Part shown: in pieces, positions 30,672 through 39,782 of the stretch
How the letters are laid out: every line of letters begins with the position of its first letter
How positions within the stretch are numbered: the first letter of the stretch is position 1
Source of the DNA: an uncultured Pelagibacteraceae bacterium
Lineage (GTDB): Bacteria; Pseudomonadota; Alphaproteobacteria; Pelagibacterales; Pelagibacteraceae
Direction of reading: 5' to 3'
Length of the DNA stretch: 64,000 nucleotides
Assembly (NCBI GenBank): GCA_902606105.1
Contig: CACLFK010000003.1
Location: forward strand, 24,972-88,971
Program-made: the position numbers and the translations under genes
The notes under the pieces: generated by a model
Seen by the model: only the letters and a program-made list of their open reading frames with translations
Database searches by the model: none
Told to the model about the DNA's origin: nothing

Positions 30672-32003
30672 ATGTCAAAAATTGCAATAATAGGCGCAGG
30701 CCCATGTGGTTTATCAATGTTAAGAGCTTTCGAGCATCTGGAGGCTAAGGGTGAAAAAATTCCAGAAATAATTTGTTTTGAAAAACAAGAAAATTGGGGA
30801 GGCCTTTGGAATTACAGCTGGAGAACTGGTTCAGATCAATATGGAGATCCTGTTCCAAATAGTATGTATAGATACTTGTGGTCAAATGGACCAAAAGAGT
30901 GTTTGGAATTTGCTGATTACTCATTTGATGAACATTTTGGGAAGCCAATCCCCTCTTTTCCACCTAGAGAAGTTCTTCACGATTATATTATAGGTAGAGT
31001 AAACAAAGGAAATTTAAAAAATAAGATAAAATTTAATACAAGAGTTATAAACACTACATTCAGAAATAATAAATTTGAACTAAGTTATCAAGATAAAGCA
31101 AATAATAAAATTTTGGTAGACAGTTTTGATTTTGTTGTCATATCTACTGGACACTTTTCTGTACCATTCATTCCAGAATATAAAGGGATGAATTCTTTTC
31201 CTGGAAGAATAATGCACTCTCATGATTTTAGAGACGCAGAAGAATTCAGAAATAAAAATGTAATAGTTCTAGGAAGCAGTTATTCAGCTGAAGATGTTGC
31301 TCTGCAATGTAATAAATATGGAGCTAAAAGTGTGACTATTGGATATAGAAATAATGCAATGGGTTTTAAATGGCCGAAAGGAATGAAGGAAGTTCATTAT
31401 TTAGACAGACTTGAAGGTAAAAAAGCAATTTTTAAAGATGGTACCGAACAAGATGCTGATGTTATTATTTTATGTACCGGTTATCTTCATCATTTTCCAT
31501 TCTTAAATGAGGATTTGCAGTTAAAAACGCATAACAGATTATATCCCCCTAAATTATACAAAGGTGTTGTTTGGCAAAACAACCATAAACTTTTATATCT
31601 TGGAATGCAGGATCAATTTCATACCTTCAATATGTTTGACTGCCAAGCTTGGTATGCAAGAGATGTAATCATAGGTAAAATTAAAATGCCTAGCGATGAC
31701 GAAATAGAAAAAGATATAAGTAAATGGGTTGCAATGGAAGAAAAACTGGAAAATCCAGATCAAATGATTGACTTCCAAACAGAATATACAAAAGAACTCC
31801 ATAGTATGTCAGATTATCCAAAAATAGATTTTGAATTAATCAGAGAAAATTTTAAAGAATGGGAGCACCATAAGGTGGAAGATATACTTACATATAGAAA
31901 TAAATCTTTTTCTTCACCTGTCACTGGCTCCGTTGCACCAATCCATCATACACCATGGGAAAAGGCAATGGATGACACGATGAAAACATTTCTTAATAAA
32001 TAA
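30672..32003 (+). CDS. tmm: Flavin-containing trimethylamine monooxygenase
   Basis: 'IGAGPCGLSMLRAF', 'FPGRIMHSHDF' (FxGxxxHxxxF), 'VLGSSYSAEDVALQ'; length and sequence match SAR11-type Tmm. Confidence 0.92.
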   Translation: MSKIAIIGAGPCGLSMLRAFEHLEAKGEKIPEIICFEKQENWGGLWNYSWRTGSDQYGDPVPNSMYRYLWSNGPKECLEFADYSFDEHFGKPIPSFPPREVLHDYIIGRVNKGNLKNKIKFNTRVINTTFRNNKFELSYQDKANNKILVDSFDFVVISTGHFSVPFIPEYKGMNSFPGRIMHSHDFRDAEEFRNKNVIVLGSSYSAEDVALQCNKYGAKSVTIGYRNNAMGFKWPKGMKEVHYLDRLEGKKAIFKDGTEQDADVIILCTGYLHHFPFLNEDLQLKTHNRLYPPKLYKGVVWQNNHKLLYLGMQDQFHTFNMFDCQAWYARDVIIGKIKMPSDDEIEKDISKWVAMEEKLENPDQMIDFQTEYTKELHSMSDYPKIDFELIRENFKEWEHHKVEDILTYRNKSFSSPVTGSVAPIHHTPWEKAMDDTMKTFLNK

Positions 32004-32005
32004 AA

Positions 32006-32962
32006 TTAATAATTTATTTTTAATTTATTATTTTTGGTAATTGCTTTTAATAAAGCAATCATCAAAGGTATTTTTTTATTACTCATTTTTTTAAATACAT
32101 AAGGTGCTATTTCAAAAGCAAGATCTGCACCCTCAATCGTATCTTCTCTCATAAGTCTATTTTTTGCTTGTTTAAATGTAATTCCTTTACCCAAATATTC
32201 TCCCATCTTACTATTTCGGCCACCTACTGCGCTTACATATAAGTCCCCAATTCCTGCAAGCCCATAGACTGTTTCTTTTTTCCCTTTAAAAAATTTAATT
32301 AAATATTCCATTTCCTCAACTGATTTTCTAAATAAAGCTGATGAAGTATTATTTCCTTGTCCTGACCCAATTATCATTGAGTAAATATTTTTAATTGCAG
32401 ATGAGAACTCTACACCTTTAACATCAGTAGAATATTCTGTTCTATAAAAATTTGTAGAAATTATATTACCAATATTCTTTGCAATTTTTATGTTTTGATT
32501 TGCCACTACTGTATAACTCTTAATTTTTCTTGACAGTTCTTTTGCCAAACATGGTCCCTTCAAAACTGAAATATTTAATTTTTTATTACTTTTTTTTAGT
32601 TGCTCAGACATTGTGATAATTTTATTTTTATCTAACTTCAAACCTTTTGTTAGAACTAATATGGGAGTGGTTTTCTTAAAATTTTTTAAATATTTACCAA
32701 TTGAATCTATTCCAATGGAGCTTACTGCGATAACAATTAGGTCCCATTTAGTAGATAAAATATCCAATGAAAATTTTTTTATAACTAACTTTTTTGGTAA
32801 ATTTATTTTTAAAACTGGATGAAACTTTTTTTTTAAACTTAGTATTTTCAATAGCTTCAAATTATAAGGTTCGGTAAGTGTTACTTTGTGATTATTATCT
32901 ATTAGGGGAATAGAAAATGCTGCTCCCATTGCTCCTGAACCAATAATTAATATTTTTTTCAT
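32006..32962 (-). CDS. gpsA: Glycerol-3-phosphate dehydrogenase, NAD(P)-dependent
   Basis: 'ILIIGSGAMGAAFSIPLIDN', 'LKGPCLAKEL', 'GVEFSSAIKNIYSM', 'GLAGIGDLYVSAVGGRNSKMG'. Confidence 0.85.
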   Translation of the reverse strand: MKKILIIGSGAMGAAFSIPLIDNNHKVTLTEPYNLKLLKILSLKKKFHPVLKINLPKKLVIKKFSLDILSTKWDLIVIAVSSIGIDSIGKYLKNFKKTTPILVLTKGLKLDKNKIITMSEQLKKSNKKLNISVLKGPCLAKELSRKIKSYTVVANQNIKIAKNIGNIISTNFYRTEYSTDVKGVEFSSAIKNIYSMIIGSGQGNNTSSALFRKSVEEMEYLIKFFKGKKETVYGLAGIGDLYVSAVGGRNSKMGEYLGKGITFKQAKNRLMREDTIEGADLAFEIAPYVFKKMSNKKIPLMIALLKAITKNNKLKINY

Positions 32963-32970
32963 ATTTTAAG

Positions 32971-34449
32971 TTAAGCTAAGGTTCTTTTTATTGCTAAATT
33001 CCAACCTTTAATCAAATTGTTTCTGGTTACCTTGTTGATTTTTGGCTTAAAATTTCTATCTTTTTTCCACAAATAAGTAATTTCTTTTAGTGATTTGAAT
33101 ACACCTGATTGGTAACCTGCAAATAATGCAACTCCTAGAGCTGTAGTTTCTAGAACCTTGGGTCTTATAACCTGAATATCTATTATATCTGACAAAAATT
33201 GAGAAAACCAATTATTGACTACCATACCACCATCTATTTTAATAATTTTTGGTTTTAAACCATCTTTATTCATTGAACTAAATAAATCGTAACTTTGATA
33301 AGCAACAGACTCTATGGTTGCTCTAACTAAATTTTTCCAGTCACTATCTCTTGTTAATCCTGTAATTAACCCTCTTGCATCGGATCTCCAATATGGGGCA
33401 CCTATGCCACTAAAAGCAGGAACAATATACACTCCATTATTGGTCTTTGTAGATTTAGCTATTTTTTCTGTTTCATAGGCATTATTTATTAATTTAATTT
33501 TATCTCTTAGCCATTGAATGCCTGCGCCTGCAATAAATATAGAGCCTTCTAGTGCATATGTATTCTTACCATTTAACCTATAACAAATAGTCGTTAATAA
33601 TTTATTTTTTGAATTGATTTTGTTAGATCCTGTATTCATTATAACAAAAGCACCTGTGCCATAGGTACTTTTTATGGAACCTTTTTCAAAACATACTTGA
33701 CCAACTGCTGCTGCTTGTTGATCTCCTAAAACAGCAGAGATCGGAATTTTCTTCCCAGTAATTTTTATATCAGTGAAACCAAAATTATCTGCAGAATTTT
33801 TAACATCAGGTAAAATTTTTTTAGGAATTTTTAATTTTTCAATGATTTCATTGTCCCATTTGTTATTATTAATATTATAAAGCATAGTCCTACTAGCATT
33901 TGTTGCATCTGTTACATGTTGTTTGCCATTAGTAAGTTTCCATATTAAATAAGTATCGACTGTACCAAAAAGTAAATTATTAGATTTTATTAAACTTTTG
34001 GTTTCTGGAACATTATCTAAAATCCATTTTATTTTGGTAGCTGAAAAATATGGATCTATAAATAAACCAGTTTTTTTTCTAAATTTTTTTTCATAATTTT
34101 TATTTTTTAATTTATTGCAATATTTCTCTGTTCTTCTATCCTGCCAAACAATTGCATTGTATACTGGCTTTCCATTCTTTTTATTCCAAATAATAGTAGT
34201 CTCTCTTTGATTGGTAATACCAATACTAATAATTTTTCCATTAAGTTTAGAGGCTTTCTTTATAACATTTTTCAAAGCCTTAATTGTAGTCAGCCATATT
34301 TCTCTAGGATTGTGCTCAACCCAACCGTTTTTTGGAAAATATTGTTTAAATTCAAATTGAGATTTGAAAACTATTTTAGCCTTGTTATCGAAAAGAATTA
34401 CTCTTGATGAAGTTGTGCCCTGGTCTATCGAAATAATAAACTTTTTCAA
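32971..34449 (-). CDS. glpK: Glycerol kinase
   Basis: 'FIISIDQGTTSSRVILFD', 'WVEHNPREIW', 'KIDGGMVVNNWFSQFLSDI'. Confidence 0.95.
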   Translation of the reverse strand: MKKFIISIDQGTTSSRVILFDNKAKIVFKSQFEFKQYFPKNGWVEHNPREIWLTTIKALKNVIKKASKLNGKIISIGITNQRETTIIWNKKNGKPVYNAIVWQDRRTEKYCNKLKNKNYEKKFRKKTGLFIDPYFSATKIKWILDNVPETKSLIKSNNLLFGTVDTYLIWKLTNGKQHVTDATNASRTMLYNINNNKWDNEIIEKLKIPKKILPDVKNSADNFGFTDIKITGKKIPISAVLGDQQAAAVGQVCFEKGSIKSTYGTGAFVIMNTGSNKINSKNKLLTTICYRLNGKNTYALEGSIFIAGAGIQWLRDKIKLINNAYETEKIAKSTKTNNGVYIVPAFSGIGAPYWRSDARGLITGLTRDSDWKNLVRATIESVAYQSYDLFSSMNKDGLKPKIIKIDGGMVVNNWFSQFLSDIIDIQVIRPKVLETTALGVALFAGYQSGVFKSLKEITYLWKKDRNFKPKINKVTRNNLIKGWNLAIKRTLA

Positions 34450-34453
34450 AATT

Positions 34454-36607
34454 TTAAGCTATGCCAAGATGTTTTTTTCTTTTGCCCACCCAAGTTCTGA
34501 TTAAATTATCAAATATTAAACCTATGAAAGCAACACAAATACCTAGTGTTAGTCCAATACCAGCTCCATTTTTATCAGATAAAGCCTTCAAGATATATTG
34601 TCCTAAGTCTTCTGTTCCAATAAAAGCACCAATAATGACCATAAATAAAGCGAAAACAATCGTCTGATTTAAACCAAGCATCATATGAGGAAAAGCTAAT
34701 GGGAACTCTATTTTTGTTAACCTTTGAAATTTATTTACACCAGACATTGTTGCGGCTTCATGTAAACCTATCGGAACACTTCTAAGGCCCTCAATTGTAT
34801 ATCTAGTTGCAGGTATCGTTGCATAAACGATTACAGCAATCAGTACTGAAGTATCGGTTATTCCAAATAGCATCATAACTGGGATCAAGTATACAAAGGA
34901 TGGGAAAGTTTGAAATATATCACAAACACCTAACATAAATCTTGCTGCACTCTTGCTTTGAAAGCATAGGGTTCCAACAGTAAAACCAATCAAGCAAGAA
35001 ATAATTACACCAAAGGTTGCCATGTAAGTAGTTACTAATGCTCTATCCCACCAAGGACTTAAGGCTATAAACAAAGTTAAGCCACACACGACTAATGCTG
35101 ATCTAATTCCACCAATTAAATAACCAGCTCCAACTACTAAAACAATTGTAGCAACAGCAGGCATTCTTAAATATAGCGCTCGCATTGGCTGTAACACTTC
35201 TTGAATTAACCATGTGTTAAATGCTTTTATATAAACAAAAAATGTATCAAAGATCCAATCAACTCCTTTATTCCAAAAATCCGCCGTTGATATTCCTTTA
35301 TTATGTGGAATTTCAAACAAATAATTGAATGTTCCTTTAAATAAAAAAGTTCCTATATAAGCAAGAATAATTCCTATAATAAATGCTCCAATAAAAAATA
35401 TAGTATTTTTATTTCTTTCAAAGAATGTAAGATTTCCAAAATAGTCTGTTTGTTTATTTGCCCATGCCAAAGACATTTTATCTAATAATATTGCGATCAG
35501 ACTAATACATAAACCCGCTTCTAAAGCTAATCCAATATTAAGCTGATTAAGAGCTAATAATAAATTAAAACCTAAACCCTTAGCTCCAATAAAAGCTGAG
35601 ATAACTGCCATTGAAAAACACACCATTATTACCTGGTTAACTCCAATCAGTATATCTCTTCTAGCTGTAGGAATTAATACTTTAAACATTAGTTGCCAGT
35701 TATTGCATCCGCTCATCCTACCTGCTTCAATTACCTCTGGAGGTATAGCTCTTAAACCTAATAAAGTTAACAATATCATCGGTGGAATAGCGACTATCAT
35801 AGTGATAATGACTGCTGCATGATCACCAACTCCAAATAAAACAAGTGCAGGAACAAGAACTGCATATTGTGGCATGGTCTGCATAACTAAAAGTATTGGA
35901 TATAAAGCTTTTTCAACTCGTTTACTTTTAAATGCAGATATACCCAGACCTAGTCCAAATATAAATGACAATGGTGCAGCAACTAATATAAATGAAAGAG
36001 TTTGCATTGATGGTTTCCACTGACCAAAAATAGAAATGTAAACCATGGTCAAACCAGCGAAAATGGCCAAACCTTTACCGCTCAGCTTGTAAGATAATAT
36101 TGTGGCACCTGCAGCAACAATAGTCCATGGTAAACCTGGTAATTCTGCCCATGGATTAGCATCAATAAAATCCCAACTTGTAAATGCAACAATAGTTTCT
36201 AGTCCGCCTAATAAAATCTCTCTAATTAACTCAATTATAAAAGTCATGAAACCTGTTAAATTTCTACTAATTTGTAAGAGAAGAGGTCTAGTTTTAAATT
36301 CTTGTGTGTCTTCATTCCAAAACTCCATAGGCATCCAGTCGTTCATTAAGAAAAACAGTGAGTCATTTATCCAGATAGGCAACCATCCAAGCAATGGAGG
36401 TAATCTCCAGAATACATCAAAAGCATAGTATCTTACCTCTTTACCTGCAAAAACAAAGGTACTTTGGTTAGGGTCTTTGATAAACTCTGCCTGACCTCTT
36501 ATAAATTTATATGTTTCTGGGACTTCGATTGAAAAACATAAGGCAAAAAAAACAACTAATAAAAACAACCATTGAAATATCTTTGGGTTTTTTTTTAAAA
36601 ATTCCAT
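34454..36607 (-). CDS. tmoW: TMAO/quaternary-amine ABC transporter permease with two ProW-type domains
   Basis: 717 aa; two tandem permease cores ('VMQTMPQYAVLVPALVLFGVGDHAAV...' and 'IFQTFPSFVYLIPVMMLFGITDTSV...'); beside Tmm/Tdm. Confidence 0.85.
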   Translation of the reverse strand: MEFLKKNPKIFQWLFLLVVFFALCFSIEVPETYKFIRGQAEFIKDPNQSTFVFAGKEVRYYAFDVFWRLPPLLGWLPIWINDSLFFLMNDWMPMEFWNEDTQEFKTRPLLLQISRNLTGFMTFIIELIREILLGGLETIVAFTSWDFIDANPWAELPGLPWTIVAAGATILSYKLSGKGLAIFAGLTMVYISIFGQWKPSMQTLSFILVAAPLSFIFGLGLGISAFKSKRVEKALYPILLVMQTMPQYAVLVPALVLFGVGDHAAVIITMIVAIPPMILLTLLGLRAIPPEVIEAGRMSGCNNWQLMFKVLIPTARRDILIGVNQVIMVCFSMAVISAFIGAKGLGFNLLLALNQLNIGLALEAGLCISLIAILLDKMSLAWANKQTDYFGNLTFFERNKNTIFFIGAFIIGIILAYIGTFLFKGTFNYLFEIPHNKGISTADFWNKGVDWIFDTFFVYIKAFNTWLIQEVLQPMRALYLRMPAVATIVLVVGAGYLIGGIRSALVVCGLTLFIALSPWWDRALVTTYMATFGVIISCLIGFTVGTLCFQSKSAARFMLGVCDIFQTFPSFVYLIPVMMLFGITDTSVLIAVIVYATIPATRYTIEGLRSVPIGLHEAATMSGVNKFQRLTKIEFPLAFPHMMLGLNQTIVFALFMVIIGAFIGTEDLGQYILKALSDKNGAGIGLTLGICVAFIGLIFDNLIRTWVGKRKKHLGIA

Positions 36608-37643
36608 AGGTTAATTTCCATTTTTTCCTTCCACCAAAGACTGTATTGATTATCTTTGTAGGATTAATAGAGCCTATAATTTTATTATTACTATCTATGA
36701 CTCCTACAGTTTTTTCTTGAGTTAGAATTTTTTCAGCAACATTTTCAATAATCTCATCTTTTGAAACTCTTAAATCTCCTAAATTGTCATTTTTAGTTTG
36801 ATCCATTACATCTTCAATTAACAAAACTTTTTCTCTTGGAACTTCCTCAGTAAATTTCCTCACATATTCAGTTGCGGGATTTAAAACTATTTTAGCGGGT
36901 GTATCTAATTGTTCAATGATACCATCTTTCATAATTGCTATTCGATCAGCTAGCTTTAAAGCTTCATCAAAATCATGAGTAATGAACATAATAGTTTTTT
37001 GCAATTTATCTTGAAGTCTTAAAAATTCATCCTGCATTTCTTTTCGGATCAAAGGATCTAACGCGGAAAAAGGTTCATCTAAAAACCAAATATCTGGTTC
37101 TACTGCTAAAGATCTTGCAATACCAACTCTTTGCTGTTGTCCTCCTGATAGTTCTCTTGGAAAATAGTTTTCTCTTCCATCTAGTCCAACTAACTTAACC
37201 ATATCCATTGCCTTGCTAATGCTATCGTCAGTGTTAATCCCTTTGATTTGAAGTGGGAATGCAATATTTTCTACTACAGTTTTATGTGGCAATAACGCGA
37301 AGCTCTGAAAAACCATTCCCATTTTATTTCTTCTAAGATCAATGAGTTCTTTGTTGTTCAAGTCTAATAAATCTTGACCCTCTATAAAAATTTTTCCTCC
37401 TGTTGCATCTGTTAATCTTGAAATACATCTAAGTAATGTTGATTTGCCTGATCCAGATAAACCCATCACAACCAACATTTCTCCTTTTGCTACTTCAAAA
37501 GAAGCATTATTAACTCCAACTATACATCCGTTTTCTTGAAAAGTTTTTGCATCTACATTTCCATTTGCTTCTTGAAGCATTTTTTCAGCATTTTCGCCAA
37601 AAATTTTATAAACAGACTCACATTTAATAACTGCGTCAGACAT
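36507..37643 (-). CDS. tmoV: TMAO/quaternary-amine ABC transporter ATPase (C-terminus probably mis-extended; see finding)
   Basis: Walker A 'GLSGSGKSTLLRC', signature 'LSGGQQQRVGIARSLA', C-terminal CBS-like region; last ~33 codons overlap tmoW out of frame. Confidence 0.88.
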   Translation of the reverse strand: MSDAVIKCESVYKIFGENAEKMLQEANGNVDAKTFQENGCIVGVNNASFEVAKGEMLVVMGLSGSGKSTLLRCISRLTDATGGKIFIEGQDLLDLNNKELIDLRRNKMGMVFQSFALLPHKTVVENIAFPLQIKGINTDDSISKAMDMVKLVGLDGRENYFPRELSGGQQQRVGIARSLAVEPDIWFLDEPFSALDPLIRKEMQDEFLRLQDKLQKTIMFITHDFDEALKLADRIAIMKDGIIEQLDTPAKIVLNPATEYVRKFTEEVPREKVLLIEDVMDQTKNDNLGDLRVSKDEIIENVAEKILTQEKTVGVIDSNNKIIGSINPTKIINTVFGGRKKWKLTYGIFKKKPKDISMVVFISCFFCLMFFNRSPRNI

Positions 37644-37709
37644 AAATTATTATTAAGTTATACGAAATTTAATTGAATTAATATGCATATAATACTTGTT
37701 TCTCCTTAA

Positions 37710-38261
37710 TTAAAAATTTTTGATATAATAAATTCTAGTATCAATACCAGTACTTAAAAAACTTAATGCTTCCCCACTTACTTTAATTTTTTCATCAACC
37801 CCAACATTGTTTCCACTGACCGTAAAACCTGCAAAACATTTATTTTTTTCTTCATCCCACTCGACAAATGTCTCATCGATTTTATTGCCATTAATTGTAT
37901 AAATTTCATGCGCTCTAAAATTAAGGAAATTAGCCCCCATTATTGCTCTTTGTGGAATAAGTTTTGTAGCTTTACAGACTTTCTCGTAAACATCTTCCGA
38001 TAATCTATAATGATTAGTTCCATCAAAAGTAACTAAAATTCCAGATGGCAGACTTGATATTAATTCATTTAATTTCCTCTCTTCTGCAATTCTATCTTCC
38101 TCAATTTTCATCCTTTTAACTAAATCATCACCCTCTCCAAAAATATTATTTAAGATAATAAAAGATAAAATTATTATTAATGTAATAATAATTAATCCAA
38201 CAAACTGTCTAATTGACTCTGGTAAATTCTTTATTTTAGTAAAATAATTTTCTTGATTCAT
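37710..38261 (-). CDS. Single-TM hypothetical protein
   Basis: ORF track starts at 38318 but MNQENYF start at 38261 overlaps the MORN-protein stop as TAATG. Confidence 0.55.
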   Translation of the reverse strand: MNQENYFTKIKNLPESIRQFVGLIIITLIIILSFIILNNIFGEGDDLVKRMKIEEDRIAEERKLNELISSLPSGILVTFDGTNHYRLSEDVYEKVCKATKLIPQRAIMGANFLNFRAHEIYTINGNKIDETFVEWDEEKNKCFAGFTVSGNNVGVDEKIKVSGEALSFLSTGIDTRIYYIKNF

Positions 38262-38638
38262 TATTTCTGAAGTTTTCCATTTTTCCAAATTCCTGATTTT
38301 TGTTTTCCATCTGCCCAAGTAAATGTTCCATTGCCATTCATAAAACCATTAGCCCACTCTCCATCATAAGTAGAACCATCAGGGAATATTAAAATCCCCT
38401 GTCCACTCCACACACTATTTTTAAATTCACCTTTATAGATATATCCGTTAGGCCAAGTTTCTACTCCTTTACCTTGTTTTTTTGTCTCGACCCACTCACC
38501 TTCATAAGTAGTTTTATCTGTATAAACCCATTTTCCATATCCATTTTCACAATTTCCCTCTTTACATCCGGTGCTTCTAGCAAAAGCTGATGTATGAACA
38601 AAATAAGTTAAAATTAAAAATAAAAAAATTTTTTTCAT
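38261..38638 (-). CDS. Secreted MORN-repeat protein
   Basis: Signal peptide and repeats 'TTYEGEWVETKKQGKG', 'YIYKGEFKNSVWSGQG', 'STYDGEWANGFMNGNG'. Confidence 0.9.
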   Translation of the reverse strand: MKKIFLFLILTYFVHTSAFARSTGCKEGNCENGYGKWVYTDKTTYEGEWVETKKQGKGVETWPNGYIYKGEFKNSVWSGQGILIFPDGSTYDGEWANGFMNGNGTFTWADGKQKSGIWKNGKLQK

Positions 38639-38663
38639 GATTTTATTTTACACAATATTAGGT

Positions 38664-38700
38664 AAAAAAAAATCTCCCCCAACAAAGTTGGGAGAGATCT
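38664..38700 (-). terminator. Rho-independent terminator downstream of tmoX
   Basis: On minus strand CTCTCCCAAC-TTT-GTTGGGGGAG (one G-U) followed by ATTTTTTTTT. Confidence 0.85.
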
Positions 38701-38722
38701 ATAAGTTTTTAAATGTTTAACC

Positions 38723-39676
38723 TTAATGATCGTGTGTAAATTCTTCCCACACTTTCTTATTGTCCGCTAACCATTTTTTAGCTGCATCCTCATGAGTCAT
38801 TTTATCCATGTCAACTAAAGCTGCCATTGCTCCAATTTGACTTGTAGAAAATGACATTTTTTTAAATACCTTAGCTGCTTTTGGATGAGTTTTTGGAAAA
38901 TCCTCATGTGCTGCTTTTTTCAGATAGCCATCTGGAGAACCACATTTTCCATCTCCACCATCTTCTGGTCTGCAACCTGCAGTGTATGGAGGAAAGTCAA
39001 TAAATGTAAAACCAGCCCCATCAGTAAAATTTGGTGTCCAATTGAAAATTATTGTTCCTCTTCCTTCTTTTTCAGCAGCTGCTAATTCAGCCCAAAGCGC
39101 ATCTGCACTTCCAGCAAATTTAACCCACCAAAGATCTCCTAAACCTAAAGCATCAACCCTTTGTGGAATTAAATCACCATGCCAAGTTTGTGGACCTTCC
39201 AACATTCTTCCTTTTCCATTTGGAGAATCAGGTGTTGTAAAGTTTTTAGCACAGTCAGGATTTTTTAAAGCAGTCCAGTCTGGTAAACCAGGACATAATC
39301 CTTTGTCTGTAACCCAGTTTGGATATCCCATGTCTTCAAGTGTTCTTGCTTCATGATCACCCATATCTAATAAGCCACCTTTATCTAAAGCAGTTGTAAA
39401 TGATTTACCAAATGCAGACTCCCACACTTCGTGAGATATAGTTACATCTCCAATTCTGATTGACTCGTAAACTGCTTGTGAGTCAGCATTTACATATTTA
39501 ACATTGTTACCCATACTTTCAAAAATTCCACCAATAACATAGGCCATTACAATTTGGCTTGACCAGTTATGAGTAGGGATTACTATGGGTTTTTTGCTAT
39601 CTGCAGCATTAGAAATTCCTGCAAAACTAACTACAGAAATTATAAGAGCAGATAATAATGATATTATTTTTTTCAT
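38723..39676 (-). CDS. tmoX: TMAO/quaternary-amine ABC transporter substrate-binding protein
   Basis: 317 aa, signal peptide, OpuAC-type 'KPIVIPTHNWSSQIVMAYVIGGIFESMGNNV'; between tmoVW-like genes and tdm. Confidence 0.85.
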   Translation of the reverse strand: MKKIISLLSALIISVVSFAGISNAADSKKPIVIPTHNWSSQIVMAYVIGGIFESMGNNVKYVNADSQAVYESIRIGDVTISHEVWESAFGKSFTTALDKGGLLDMGDHEARTLEDMGYPNWVTDKGLCPGLPDWTALKNPDCAKNFTTPDSPNGKGRMLEGPQTWHGDLIPQRVDALGLGDLWWVKFAGSADALWAELAAAEKEGRGTIIFNWTPNFTDGAGFTFIDFPPYTAGCRPEDGGDGKCGSPDGYLKKAAHEDFPKTHPKAAKVFKKMSFSTSQIGAMAALVDMDKMTHEDAAKKWLADNKKVWEEFTHDH

Positions 39677-39782
39677 TTTTTCCCCTCGATTATTAATATT
39701 AATGACAAAGTATGTTCCGATTTAAAGGTATAGTCAACTCGTTTTCAGTATAATATGGTCACAATAAAATTATAATAAAACA

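Noticed and set aside
36102-36428. 108 aa antisense ORF in tmoW
   Set aside because: Overlaps a strong CDS; no RBS or family evidence
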